DNA from: Cellvibrio zantedeschiae
Lineage (GTDB): Bacteria; Pseudomonadota; Gammaproteobacteria; Pseudomonadales; Cellvibrionaceae
DNA: 64,000 nucleotides
Direction: 5' to 3'
Assembly: GCF_014652535.1 (NCBI RefSeq)
Contig: NZ_BMYZ01000005.1
Span: 1 to 64,000, forward strand
Shown: in pieces, positions 25,136 through 34,614 of the stretch
Numbering within the stretch: position 1 is the first letter of the stretch
Layout of the letters: each line of letters opens with the position of its first letter
Made by a program: the position numbers and the translations under genes
Notes under the pieces: generated by a model
The model's database searches: none
Seen by the model: the letters and a program-made list of their open reading frames with translations, nothing else
What the model was told of the DNA's origin: nothing

Positions 25136-26401
25136 GTGACCCCTTTCATCATCACCAAAGCCATCACCGCAGCGGTTCCCGCCTGGCTGCACCGTCAACG
25201 CCGCTATTTGCAAATAGCCTTGGTCAGCGCCGGTTTGCTTGCTGCCCAGGCACACGCCGGCTCGCGCGAGCAGGCACTGCAAATCCACAACCGCGTTGCT
25301 GGCGTGCCACCGAGCGAAACCGTACTACTGCAAATGGCAGCATTTTTAGATGCAGGCCAAAAAGACAAAGCCGTAGAACTCGCCATGGATAACGAAGGTT
25401 TTTACAGCGTTGTTTTGAAAAATATGGTGACGCCCTGGACCAACCGCGAACAAACCGTATTTGCGCCGCTTAATGACTACACTGCAACCGTGATTGGCCT
25501 GGTGCGCGACAACGCCGATTTCCGCCGGGTGCTGTTTGATGATGTGCTCTACGTGGCCAACCCTAATCTCGGTTTACCGGCCTACTCGATTAGTAACAAC
25601 GCTCACTACCAAGCGATTGAAGACCAGCATATCGAGCTTAAAGACCCCAATAAATTTATATCTATTGCCCAATCTTCAGTTAACGGCCTTCCAACAGAGG
25701 CCACCTCCGGCGTTATTACCAGCCGTGCCGCCGCAAAAGCATTTTTTATTGCGGGCACCAACCGCGCCATGTTCCGTTTTACCTTGATCAACCACCTCTG
25801 CCGCGATTTGGAACAAGTGCACGACACTACTCGCGTACCCGATTTTATTCGCCAGGACGTTAGTCGCAGTCCCGGGGGCGACAGCCGCGTGTTCCTCAAC
25901 GGATGCATTGGTTGCCACAGTGGCATGGACCCTATGGCCAAAGCTTACGCTTACTACGATTTTGAATTTGATTCTGTCGGCGACCCGGATGCCCTTAACG
26001 GCAGCATCCACTACAACGCAGCAGGTGCCACAGATCCCACTACCGGCACCCGTGTTGAGAAAAAATACCTGATTAACAGCACCACCTTCCCCTACGGATA
26101 CGTCACTACTAACGACGACTGGCAAAACTACTGGCGCGAAGGCATCAACACTAATCTGGGCTGGAGTTCAGCACTGCCGGGCAAAGGCTCGGGTGCTAAA
26201 GATATGGATAAAGAATTGGCTTACAGCAAGGCATTCGCCAGCTGCCAAGTGGAAAAAGTGTTCAAGCACGTCTGCCTGCGTAAACCTGCCAATGCGGCAG
26301 ATCGCAGCAAAGTTGATGCAATTACAACCAACTTTGCGAGCAAAGGTTATCAACTCAAGCAGGTGTTTATCGACACCGCCGACTACTGCAAAGGTGAGTA
26401 A
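25136..26401 (+). CDS. Exported mono-haem protein related to PSD1-type cytochromes
   Basis: Protein of 421 residues starting at GTG 25136 with GGAG upstream. A long N-region with RQRR precedes the signal helix, which ends AQAHAG. One haem motif occurs at CIGCHSGMDPMAKAYAYYDFE (about residue 258); this C-x2-CH followed by MDP and an aromatic segment is like the DUF1588/DUF1585 parts of planctomycete-type cytochrome proteins. A second pair of cysteines is near the C-terminus. First gene of a plus-strand set, six bases ahead of the LamG lipoprotein. Function unknown. Confidence 0.75.
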   Translation: MTPFIITKAITAAVPAWLHRQRRYLQIALVSAGLLAAQAHAGSREQALQIHNRVAGVPPSETVLLQMAAFLDAGQKDKAVELAMDNEGFYSVVLKNMVTPWTNREQTVFAPLNDYTATVIGLVRDNADFRRVLFDDVLYVANPNLGLPAYSISNNAHYQAIEDQHIELKDPNKFISIAQSSVNGLPTEATSGVITSRAAAKAFFIAGTNRAMFRFTLINHLCRDLEQVHDTTRVPDFIRQDVSRSPGGDSRVFLNGCIGCHSGMDPMAKAYAYYDFEFDSVGDPDALNGSIHYNAAGATDPTTGTRVEKKYLINSTTFPYGYVTTNDDWQNYWREGINTNLGWSSALPGKGSGAKDMDKELAYSKAFASCQVEKVFKHVCLRKPANAADRSKVDAITTNFASKGYQLKQVFIDTADYCKGE

Positions 26402-26407
26402 GCGATC

Positions 26408-29017
26408 ATGATAAAACTCACTCGTAAACTCATTGCACTTCCTTTTGCACTACCTTTGGCCTTTTCTGCCAGCTTGTTGGTAATGACTGGCTGCGGTTCA
26501 GGCAGCTCGGCCAAAACAACGACTAATCCGGATACCAGCAATGGCAATACCGGTACAGAAACCTTTACCTACAAAGGCCAAAAACCGGCAGGCACGCCGG
26601 ATGTGCTGAAATTCCAGACTAATCTATGGATCAACATAGCGCGCGAAGATCGTTGTGGCGGTTGCCATAACGCCACCGGCCAGGCTCCCCGCTTTGCTCG
26701 TGCCGATGACATTAACCTCGCTTACGATGAAATGATCAGCAATGGCTTGGTGTCGCTTTCCAACCCGTCGCAATCCCACATTGTTGAGAAAGTTTCCAAA
26801 GGCCATAACTGCTGGTTGAAAGACTCGGTTGCCTGTGGCGATACCATCACCACCTGGATTACCAACTGGGCCGGCCCCAGCGAAACCAAAGCTAACGACG
26901 TGACACTGATTGCGCCCGCCGAGAAGGATGTGGTTAACAGCAAAAACTTCCCTAAAGATCCTAATGATCCGCAAAATCCGGACAACTTTGCCAAAACCGT
27001 GTATCCGGTGCTGACCGAATATTGTTCCCGTTGCCATTCCGAAACAGCTCTTACGAAGCAACAACCTTACTTCGCTCAGTTTGATGGCCAAATCAAACCC
27101 GGCGACGCCAATTACCAAAGCATTTACAACGCTAACCTCGCCATTGCCTACGCTGCCGCCAAGACCAAAATCCGTTTGGATAACCCTGCTCAATCGCGCC
27201 TTGTGCAACGCCTGCGCAGCGATTTCCATAACTGCTGGAGCGACTGCGCCGCTAACTCGGCCACTATGGAAGCCAAAATCGCCGCCTTCTCTAACAGCTT
27301 GAAACCGATTGAAGTCGATTCTTCATTAGTTATCAGTAAAACCGTTGGCTTGGGCGATGCCTTTGTACTCACCAGTGGTGGCCGTATAGACACCAATCTG
27401 ATCGCCAAATACGAATTCAAATCCGGCAAGGGCAGCATCGCCTATGACACCAGCGGTGTAGAGCCGGCAGCCAACCTGAACATCATGGGCAACGTGGGTT
27501 GGAGCAGCGCTTGGGGCATCAAAATCAAAGACACGGGCCGCGCCCAGGCAACCACGGCGACCAGCCGCAAATTCTTTGACCTCATCCGCGGTTCAGGTGA
27601 ATACAGCATTGAAGCCTGGGTTATTCCCGATAACGTCACCCAGGGCACTAACGACAATAACCCCGCGCGCATAGTGACCTATTCGGGCAGTGCTATTGAC
27701 CGCAACTTTACTCTGGGTCAATACGAGTACAACTACAGCTTCCTCAACCGCACTGATAAAAGTGACGGCAACGGCCTGCGCGAACTGCACACCGCCGATG
27801 CCGCTCAACGCTTGCAAGCGACCTTGCAGCACGTGGTTGTTACCTATGACCAAACTAACGGCCGTCGCATCTACGTAAATGGCGAATTCACTGGCGATGC
27901 AGACCCCAGCAAGGGCGCCGTATTGAAAGATTGGGATAGCAGCTATGCCTTGGCGCTTGGCAACGAAGTGAGCGGTGATACCAAAACCCAATGGCAAGGC
28001 AGCATCCGTTTCCTCGGCATCCACAAGCGCGCTATGACAGCCGCTGATATCAAAGCCAACTACAAAGTTGGGGTGGGGGCGAAATACTTGCTGCTTTTCA
28101 ACATCTCTAGCCTCATCGGCACGCCCGACAGCTTCCTGGTGTTTGAAGTGCAACAATTCGATGACTACGGCTATCTGTTCGCGAATCCTTTCTTTACCAA
28201 CCTGAAAGGCACCGCCATAAACAGCGATATTCCGCTTAAAGGAATTCATATCGGCATCAACGGCGAAGAAGCGGCAACCGGACAGGTATTTGCCAACCTC
28301 AATACTTCGCTCAACTCGAACGCCATGGTTAACGGTCGCCAGACGCTATCGACTTTAGGTACGGTAGTTGAAATTAAAGGCGGGCCGGATCAAGACCAAT
28401 TCTTCCTTACCTTTGACCAAATCGGCAGCAAAACCTACGCTCGCACGGCGCCTACGCCACCTCCAGCCGCCACTCCGGCTGATATTGAAGGCCAGCCGCT
28501 GATTGGATTGCGTCGCTTTGCGGAAATCAATGCGTCACTGTCTACCTTGACCGGTATCCCCCAATCAAACGCCAGCGTAAAAACCACTTATGGCAAGGTG
28601 CAGCAACAGCTGCCAACGCTTGCCAACCTTGATGGTTTCCTTGCCGCGCAGCAAATGGGTATCACCCAACTGACAGTGGCTTATTGCAACGCCTTAGTGG
28701 GTAGCAGCAGTGCCCCTAATGCTATTCGCGATAGCTACTTTGCAGGCTTTAATTTTGGCGCACCCGCATCCAGCGCCTTTAGCGCCAGCGGTCGCAGCCA
28801 AATTATTGATCCGTTGCTTAAGCGCTTATTAGCCGCAGAAATCGGCGGCACTGCGCTGAACACCCAAGCTGATCCTGCGCTTTTGCGCACCGAGTTGAAT
28901 CGATTGATTGACACCATGACCGCCTGCGGCAGCGGCTGCGCTGCAGACCGTACCTTAACTACCGTCAAAGCTACCTGTTCGGCAGCCTTGGGTAGCGCGG
29001 TGATGTTGTTGCAGTGA
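26408..29017 (+). CDS. LamG-domain lipoprotein with two c-type haem motifs
   Basis: Lipoprotein of 869 residues (lipobox VMTGC). Haem motifs CGGCH (near 80) and CSRCH (near 208) each lie in a cytochrome-like unit; HNCW repeats at about 136 and 277 end these units with similar spacing, suggesting a duplication. Residues about 340-570 form a LamG/concanavalin-like domain (GSGEYSIEAWVIP, HVVVTYDQTNGRRIYVNG). The rest is unknown. Placed between the PSD1-like and DUF1501-like genes, so probably part of one surface complex. Confidence 0.8.
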   Translation: MIKLTRKLIALPFALPLAFSASLLVMTGCGSGSSAKTTTNPDTSNGNTGTETFTYKGQKPAGTPDVLKFQTNLWINIAREDRCGGCHNATGQAPRFARADDINLAYDEMISNGLVSLSNPSQSHIVEKVSKGHNCWLKDSVACGDTITTWITNWAGPSETKANDVTLIAPAEKDVVNSKNFPKDPNDPQNPDNFAKTVYPVLTEYCSRCHSETALTKQQPYFAQFDGQIKPGDANYQSIYNANLAIAYAAAKTKIRLDNPAQSRLVQRLRSDFHNCWSDCAANSATMEAKIAAFSNSLKPIEVDSSLVISKTVGLGDAFVLTSGGRIDTNLIAKYEFKSGKGSIAYDTSGVEPAANLNIMGNVGWSSAWGIKIKDTGRAQATTATSRKFFDLIRGSGEYSIEAWVIPDNVTQGTNDNNPARIVTYSGSAIDRNFTLGQYEYNYSFLNRTDKSDGNGLRELHTADAAQRLQATLQHVVVTYDQTNGRRIYVNGEFTGDADPSKGAVLKDWDSSYALALGNEVSGDTKTQWQGSIRFLGIHKRAMTAADIKANYKVGVGAKYLLLFNISSLIGTPDSFLVFEVQQFDDYGYLFANPFFTNLKGTAINSDIPLKGIHIGINGEEAATGQVFANLNTSLNSNAMVNGRQTLSTLGTVVEIKGGPDQDQFFLTFDQIGSKTYARTAPTPPPAATPADIEGQPLIGLRRFAEINASLSTLTGIPQSNASVKTTYGKVQQQLPTLANLDGFLAAQQMGITQLTVAYCNALVGSSSAPNAIRDSYFAGFNFGAPASSAFSASGRSQIIDPLLKRLLAAEIGGTALNTQADPALLRTELNRLIDTMTACGSGCAADRTLTTVKATCSAALGSAVMLLQ

Positions 29018-29033
29018 TATAGAACAAAACCCC

Positions 29034-29130
29034 TCGGCAACCGCATCTTGCGTGGCTCTACCTCCCGCATCCATGCAGTCGCCCCGATCTCCCCCTTGGA
29101 AAGGGGGAGGTTGGTAGGGGGGTTCAAGCC
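29034..29130. repeat. Repeat families C and D side by side
   Basis: 29034-29085 is an inverted copy of the family C unit also at 8266-8320 and 44721-44773 (CTACCTCC-GCATCCATGCA). 29088-29130 is a family D palindrome (CTCCCCCTT-GGAA-AGGGGGAG plus GGTAGGGGGGTT), related to 46525-46562. Confidence 0.7.
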
Positions 29131-29194
29131 CTCAAACAAAGACGGCAATCTGAAATAAACAGTTGAACACCAACCGCTACTAGCAGGTTAAGAC

Positions 29195-30799
29195 ATGGCA
29201 AGAAACAAAGCTCCACTTCATCCAGACGCGCCGCTGCTGTTGAACAGCCATAGCCGCCCAATCACCCGCCGCGAACTTATCGCGCAGGGGTTTAAAGCTG
29301 GCGGCGTCACTCTCGCTGGCGGTTCACTGTTCAGCTTGCTGGCACCTTCGGCCATGGGGAGCTTGTCATCCGACATCGCCGACAAGCGCGCCCAGTGCGG
29401 CATTGCCTCCCAAGGTGCAGGCAAGATTCCTTTTATCTGTTTTGATTTGGCAGGCGGCGCCAACATAGCTGGCTCAAACGTTTTGGTCGGCCAAAAAGGT
29501 GGCCAGCTCGACTTGATCAGTACCGCCGGCTACAGCAAACAGGGCTTACCGGCAGCCATGGCCCCCAACTCTTCAACCACAAATTTTGTTGATCAAACCC
29601 TCGGTCTCGCCTTCCACTCTGACAGCGCGGTTCTGCGCGGCATCAAGAGCCGGGTTGCCATTACTACCGCCGCTATGACCAACGGTGCGGTAATTCCCGC
29701 ACGCTCGGAAAACGACACTGGCAATAACCCGCACAACCCCATGTACGGCATCAACAAATACGGCGCAGATGGCTCGCTGTTGACCTTGATTGGCTCAGTC
29801 AATAGCGACTCCGGCGGCAATTCCATGTCACCTTCCAGCATGATCAACCTGGAAGTGCGCCCCACCAAAATCGACAACCCAGGTGACGTAAAAGGTTTGA
29901 TCGATGTAGGTGACCTGGTGAGCTTAATGAGCCAGCAGGACACTGTGTCGGTAATGGAATCCATGTACCGCATTAGCGATGCCAAACTCAAATACGTGAA
30001 GACCGGCACCGCACGTGATGCCGAATTGAAAGAAATGATCCGCTGCGGCTACATCAAAAGCGCGGACATTGCCGACCGCTTTGGCGACCCACGCAGCGTT
30101 AGCGTGGTAGATGATCCCAACATCGTTGGCCCAACAGGTATTTTCAGCAAAGCCGAATTTGACACCGACAGCGAATTCCGCAAAACCGCCTCAGTGATGA
30201 AGCTGGTCGTCAACGGCTACGCTGGCGCAGGCACTATCACCATGGGCGGTTTCGACTACCACACCGGCAACCGCTCCGCTGGCGAAATGCGCGACGAACG
30301 CGCCGGCAAATGCATAGGCGCCTGCCTGGAATACGCCGCACGCTTGCAAGTACCGATCATGATTTATGTATTCAGCGACGGCTCCGTATTCAGCAATGGC
30401 ATGGCCGACAACAGCACAGAGGGCCGCGGCAAAGGCCAATGGACAGGTGACGACCAACAAACTGCATCGGCCTACTTTTTGGTATACAACCCGACCAAAC
30501 GTCCCATCCTCATGGACGGCACCAGCTCAGACCCAGCCACCATCACCATGGCACAACGCGTTCACCAACAACTCGGCTACATGCGCGCCAGCGGCGACGT
30601 AGAAACCGCCTCAAGCCCCGCCGCCAACAACGTAAACCTGTTAGTGGAAACTGTTATTTTGAATTACATGGCGTTGCACGGAGAGCAAAGCCAATTCGGC
30701 ACCTTATTCAAAGGCAACGGAATTGGCAGTAGCGTGATGGTAGATAGAATGACGGCGTTTCAGCCGATTTGTAATGGCTTGATTTCGAAGCCGGTTTAG
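29195..30799 (+). CDS. Tat-exported DUF1501-like protein
   Basis: Protein of 534 residues whose N-terminus has a twin-arginine signal (ITRRELIAQGFKAGG) and a hydrophobic stretch, so it is exported folded. The body, with DLAGGANIAGSNVLVG, GGFDYHTGNRSAGEMRDERAG and IYVFSDGSVFSNG, resembles DUF1501/DUF1552 proteins of an alkaline-phosphatase-like fold that accompany PSD1-type cytochromes. Substrate unknown. It follows the LamG gene after a 177-bp gap filled with repeats. Confidence 0.72.
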   Translation: MARNKAPLHPDAPLLLNSHSRPITRRELIAQGFKAGGVTLAGGSLFSLLAPSAMGSLSSDIADKRAQCGIASQGAGKIPFICFDLAGGANIAGSNVLVGQKGGQLDLISTAGYSKQGLPAAMAPNSSTTNFVDQTLGLAFHSDSAVLRGIKSRVAITTAAMTNGAVIPARSENDTGNNPHNPMYGINKYGADGSLLTLIGSVNSDSGGNSMSPSSMINLEVRPTKIDNPGDVKGLIDVGDLVSLMSQQDTVSVMESMYRISDAKLKYVKTGTARDAELKEMIRCGYIKSADIADRFGDPRSVSVVDDPNIVGPTGIFSKAEFDTDSEFRKTASVMKLVVNGYAGAGTITMGGFDYHTGNRSAGEMRDERAGKCIGACLEYAARLQVPIMIYVFSDGSVFSNGMADNSTEGRGKGQWTGDDQQTASAYFLVYNPTKRPILMDGTSSDPATITMAQRVHQQLGYMRASGDVETASSPAANNVNLLVETVILNYMALHGEQSQFGTLFKGNGIGSSVMVDRMTAFQPICNGLISKPV

Positions 30800-31045
30800 T
30801 ATTAAAGAAGCAAGGAAGCTGAAATGTTATTAGTCACTTGTTAATTACTGCTTCATTAGGAATTGCACCCTAATAGTCGTGATGCCGCCTCATTCAAAAA
30901 ATATTTTTGCGCGCGCAAAAAATACTCCGTCGTGACTCCAATATTTAATAGCTCAGTCGGTTTGGAAATCCCACAAGAGGATCACCACCACCCTACGCAA
31001 TAAAATGCGAAATCTATTAAATAAGCCAAAATTGGAGGCTGTAAA
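30800..31045 (+). other. Gap before the 51-aa gene
   Basis: Contains a perfect AT-GC palindrome TTTTTGCGCGCGCAAAAA (about 30904-30921), which may be a transcription stop or a protein site. Nothing else was recognised. Confidence 0.4.
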
Positions 31046-31201
31046 GTGGATCTAAAACACCAATTAAATGCCGATGTGAAAATTAAGGGTGAGATGACAC
31101 CACAAGGCTCCGATGCTCTTGGAAAAGATTACGGAACTTCAGCAAAGCTACTTGCCTTATGCGTTGGCATTGCAGTGATTATTGTTGCAATGAAGCATTA
31201 A
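31046..31201 (+). CDS. Small membrane protein (51 aa)
   Basis: GTG start with a strong GGAGG seven bases upstream and stop TAA at 31199-31201. The product has a polar, charged first half (about 30 residues) and one C-terminal helix (LLALCVGIAVIIVAM) followed by Lys-His, the layout of a tail-anchored inner-membrane microprotein. No family recognised. Alone between the DUF1501-like gene and a REP element. Confidence 0.65.
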   Translation: MDLKHQLNADVKIKGEMTPQGSDALGKDYGTSAKLLALCVGIAVIIVAMKH

Positions 31202-31244
31202 TAATTCATGTCATTACAACAATAAAAAAATAAAAATTTTATAT

Positions 31245-31332
31245 GGGAATCGTCATCCTCGCGCAGCGGGGATCCAGCTCTTGATTTTAGTTTGTTAACA
31301 GCTGGATCCCCGCTGCGCGAGGATGACGACTA
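31245..31332. repeat. REP-like palindrome, family A, full copy
   Basis: Nearly perfect inverted repeat of about 36 bp per arm (TCGTCATCCTCGCGCAGCGG and its complement) around a TTGATTTTAGTTTGTTAAC centre. It lies between convergent genes. Confidence 0.88.
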
Positions 31333-31344
31333 CCTACTTAATAT

Positions 31345-32037
31345 TTAGCGCGGCAAATGCTTCGGCAAAATACGATTCAGCACTTCAGCAATGTAACCCA
31401 AAAATAAAGTGCCCATGCTGGAGCGGTAGTAGTGCGGATCGCGGTTGCCGACGGCTAATAAACCGAAGGCGTTGCCATGGATGAGGGGGACGGTTGCAAC
31501 AGAACCAATTTCGTCGGCGTATTTGCCGAAGATAAATTGCATTTCTTTTGCGCCCAAAGTGCCGCACATAGCGCGGTTACTTTTGAGGATGGTGCCGACG
31601 TTATCGCGTGCGGCTGCAATGCTCACTACGTGTGCCTGGCTGCTCGGAATTTTATCGATGTTGCCAAAGAAAAATAAACTGGTGTATTGGATTCCAAAAT
31701 CTTTATCGAAGCAGTAGTAAAGTGCATCAACTATATCGCCGAGATCCTGGCCTTCTAATAAGGTCAAAACAAGGCGTTTGGTTTTGTCGAATAATTTATC
31801 GTTGTCACGCGCGTTGTCGAGCAATTTGCTCAGGCGATGACGCATGTCCATATTGCGTTCACGCAACACTGCAATTTGTCGTTCGATTAATGACACTGCG
31901 CTGCCGCTTTCGTGTGGCAATGACAGTTCGGCGAGCAAATCAGGATAGGCTTCGAAAAAGTGTGGGTTCTCTTGCAGAAATGCTGCAACTTGTTCTGGCT
32001 CTAAAGGATCGGCGAGTGTTTTTTTATTATCCGTCAT
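31345..32037 (-). CDS. DUF484 family protein
   Basis: Cytoplasmic protein of 230 residues with a short helical start (VAAFLQENPHFFEAYPDLL), a coiled coil (about 60-85) and a GAF-like domain. DUF484 typically sits between dapF and xerC in gammaproteobacteria; function unknown. ATG 32037 is chosen over 32064 because the family begins there and AGGTGAAAGAG precedes it. Downstream xerC is absent here. Confidence 0.88.
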   Translation of the reverse strand: MTDNKKTLADPLEPEQVAAFLQENPHFFEAYPDLLAELSLPHESGSAVSLIERQIAVLRERNMDMRHRLSKLLDNARDNDKLFDKTKRLVLTLLEGQDLGDIVDALYYCFDKDFGIQYTSLFFFGNIDKIPSSQAHVVSIAAARDNVGTILKSNRAMCGTLGAKEMQFIFGKYADEIGSVATVPLIHGNAFGLLAVGNRDPHYYRSSMGTLFLGYIAEVLNRILPKHLPR

Positions 32038-32078
32038 TGCTCTTTCACCTAAATAAATAATCAACTGATGTGCGCAGA

Positions 32079-32115
32079 ATTATCGTCATTCTCGTGTAGC
32101 GGGATGACGATTACC
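32079..32115. repeat. Shrunken REP-like repeat, family A
   Basis: ATCGTCATTCTCGTGTAGCG joined to GGGATGACGAT; a central-deleted copy between dapF and DUF484. Confidence 0.65.
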
Positions 32116-32120
32116 TTTTA

Positions 32121-32951
32121 TTAGATATTTACTTGCCCATGAAAAACAGTAGTTGCAGGGCCAGTCATAATGACCGGGTGGCCTTCACCAGCCCAGGTGA
32201 TATGCAAACTGCCGCCGGGTAAATTCACTTTTACATTTTCATTTAATAAATTGCGTAAACGCCCTGCAACAACTGCCGCGCAAGCGCCAGTACCGCAAGC
32301 AAGGGTTTCGCCCGCGCTGCGTTCAAATACGCGCAAATCAATTTCATTTGAAGAAATTTTTTGCATAAAACCAACGTTCACGCGCTGAGGAAAACGTGGG
32401 TGATGCTCAACACGCGGGCCGAGAATTTCTACAGGCGCTTTGCCAACATTATCTACAAGCATAACCGCATGAGGATTGCCCATGGACACGGAAGAAATTT
32501 CCAATGTTTGGCCGTCCACATCAAGCTGGTAGGTTGCTGCTTTTGCATCGGCAACGAAGGGGATTTCTTGCGGAACCAAACGCGGAATTCCCATATTGAC
32601 GCTGACTTCACCTTTGTCGGTTACGTTTAATTCAATCAAACCACCGGCAGTTTCCACTTTAATTTTGCGCTTGCCAGTTAAACGACGCTCACGCACAAAT
32701 ACAGCGAAGCAGCGCGCACCATTACCGCAGTTTTCAACTTCGGTACCATCGCAATTAAAAATTCTATAACGGAAATCCACGTCGGGATTTTCCGGATGTT
32801 CAACCAGCAATAACTGATCGCAACCGATTCCAAAATGGCGGTCGGATAAAAACCGAATTTTTTCTGGCGTTAAACGCACGCTTTGACTTATGCCATCGAT
32901 CACGATGAAGTCGTTGCCAAGGCCGTGCATTTTGCTAAAACGTAAGCGCAT
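32121..32951 (-). CDS. dapF: Diaminopimelate epimerase
   Basis: Converts LL- to meso-diaminopimelate for lysine and peptidoglycan synthesis. Of the usual size (276 residues). Both catalytic cysteines are seen: [10 protein letters not shown] (first) and [12 protein letters not shown] (second); the N-terminus [15 protein letters not shown] is characteristic and fixes ATG 32951, with GGAAAG upstream. Part of lptM-lysA-dapF-DUF484. Confidence 0.97.
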   Translation of the reverse strand: MRLRFSKMHGLGNDFIVIDGISQSVRLTPEKIRFLSDRHFGIGCDQLLLVEHPENPDVDFRYRIFNCDGTEVENCGNGARCFAVFVRERRLTGKRKIKVETAGGLIELNVTDKGEVSVNMGIPRLVPQEIPFVADAKAATYQLDVDGQTLEISSVSMGNPHAVMLVDNVGKAPVEILGPRVEHHPRFPQRVNVGFMQKISSNEIDLRVFERSAGETLACGTGACAAVVAGRLRNLLNENVKVNLPGGSLHITWAGEGHPVIMTGPATTVFHGQVNI

Positions 32952-33027
32952 TTTTCTTTCCAATAATTTTCGACGTCTGTCGATGTGCAACCTTACCTTA
33001 GTGAAATCGTCATCCCTAATAATTTAA

Positions 33028-34275
33028 TTACTCCGGAATTACCGCTTCCCCACGCAACATATCATCTATGGTTTCGCGTGCGCGCACCAGATGCATTTGG
33101 TCACCATCTACAATCACTTCTGCAGCGCGGCCGCGGGTGTTGTAGTTGGAACTCATGCTAAATCCGTAGGCACCTGTAGACATCATGGAGAGCAAATCGC
33201 CGGGTTCAATGGCGAGCTCGCGATCTTTACCCAGGAAATCGCCCGTTTCGCAAATCGGGCCAACCAAATCCCATTTTTTAGCTTGCTCAGTGCGAGGCTT
33301 AACCGGGCGAATATCCTGCCATGCCTGATAGAGCGAGGGACGAATGTTGTCATTCATGGCCGCATCGATAATCGCAAAGTTTTTGTGCTCGGTTGGTTTC
33401 AGGTACAACACCTTGGTCAACAGCACACCAGCGTTGGCGCTGATGGAGCGACCTGGCTCAAACATCAAACTCAATTTGCGGTCACCCAGTTTGGCTTTGA
33501 GCGCGGCCATGTAGTCGGCGACTTCCGGCGGAGTTTCGTTGCGATAGGTCACGCCCAAACCACCACCCAAATCCAGGTGATGAATCGCTATGCCATTTGC
33601 CGCCAATTCGTCGATTAAAGCCAACACGCGGTCAAGTGCATCCAAAAATGGTGTGAGCTGGGTCAGCTGCGAGCCTATGTGGCAATCCACACCTTGAACG
33701 GACAAGCTGGGCAACTGCGCTGCGCGTGCATACACCGCAGGAGCGCGTTTGATATCTATACCGAATTTGTTTTCTTTCAGGCCGGTAGAAATATAAGGAT
33801 GGGTGTTGGCATCCACATCGGGGTTTACCCGCAGGGAAATGTTCGCAACCTTGCCTTTTTCAGCAGCAACCTGGGCGAGGATTTCCAGCTCGGCTTCTGA
33901 TTCCACGTTAAAGCAAAAAATACCTACATCCAGGGCGCGCGCCATTTCCTCTGGGGTTTTACCCACGCCAGAAAAGACGATTTTTTCAGGATTGCCACCG
34001 GCGCGCAGAACGCGCTCCAATTCGCCCAAAGACACAATATCGAAGCCCGCGCCAAGCTTGGCGAGCAAATTCAAAATACCAAGGTTGGAGTTGGCCTTAA
34101 TCGCGTAACAAATCATGCCCGGATGAGAGCCCAAGGCTTCTGAATAGGACAAATAATGCTGGGTGAAAGCGGCGCGACTATATACGTAGGTGGGTGTGCC
34201 GAAACGGGCGGCAACCGCGGCGAGTGGAATATCTTCTGCGTAAAGTTCGCCGTTGCGGTCAGTAAAATGCTGCAT
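33028..34275 (-). CDS. lysA: Diaminopimelate decarboxylase
   Basis: PLP enzyme that decarboxylates meso-diaminopimelate to lysine. Fold type III, 415 residues: PLP lysine in CYAIKANSNLGIL, the glycine loop in HLDLGGGLGV, FEPGRSI, and PICETGDFLGKDR with the dimer-interface Cys. Follows lptM by about 50 bp and precedes dapF by 76 bp. Confidence 0.97.
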   Translation of the reverse strand: MQHFTDRNGELYAEDIPLAAVAARFGTPTYVYSRAAFTQHYLSYSEALGSHPGMICYAIKANSNLGILNLLAKLGAGFDIVSLGELERVLRAGGNPEKIVFSGVGKTPEEMARALDVGIFCFNVESEAELEILAQVAAEKGKVANISLRVNPDVDANTHPYISTGLKENKFGIDIKRAPAVYARAAQLPSLSVQGVDCHIGSQLTQLTPFLDALDRVLALIDELAANGIAIHHLDLGGGLGVTYRNETPPEVADYMAALKAKLGDRKLSLMFEPGRSISANAGVLLTKVLYLKPTEHKNFAIIDAAMNDNIRPSLYQAWQDIRPVKPRTEQAKKWDLVGPICETGDFLGKDRELAIEPGDLLSMMSTGAYGFSMSSNYNTRGRAAEVIVDGDQMHLVRARETIDDMLRGEAVIPE

Positions 34276-34325
34276 AAAAAACTCTGCTTGCTCAAAAGTG
34301 GATCTGAAAAATAAATGTTGGAAGT

Positions 34326-34499
34326 TTAATAACCCGTAGATTCCTTGTTGGATTCTGGCTTGGGTTTGACGGGCTCAGGGGCGGTTTGAGGAGCGTCGGG
34401 AGATGGTTTTGCTGGCTGAGGTAAATACAGCGGACCTTTTTGCCCGCAACCTGCCAAAAGAAATACTAACGCGCCGCACATCAGCACAATTTTTTTCAT
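34326..34499 (-). CDS. lptM: Small lipoprotein LptM (YifL)
   Basis: Lipoprotein of 57 residues with the hallmark LAGCGQKGPLYLP around the lipidated Cys, then a Pro/Lys-rich tail. In E. coli LptM assists disulfide maturation of the LptDE LPS translocon. Its place ahead of lysA is the same in Pseudomonas and relatives. Start at ATG 34499. Confidence 0.93.
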   Translation of the reverse strand: MKKIVLMCGALVFLLAGCGQKGPLYLPQPAKPSPDAPQTAPEPVKPKPESNKESTGY

Positions 34500-34614
34500 G
34501 CAAACCACCCGATTGATCTCCTGACAGCAGGCTCCCCAAGGAGCCAAAACGGCGGCCAGTATAACCCCAAACCGGCAGGGCGGCTATGAAGCGAGCAGGC
34601 TGGAAACTACAGAA

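Noticed and set aside
27593..28249. Minus-strand 218-aa open frame inside the LamG lipoprotein gene
   Set aside because: Antisense to a domain-supported gene, no start signal.
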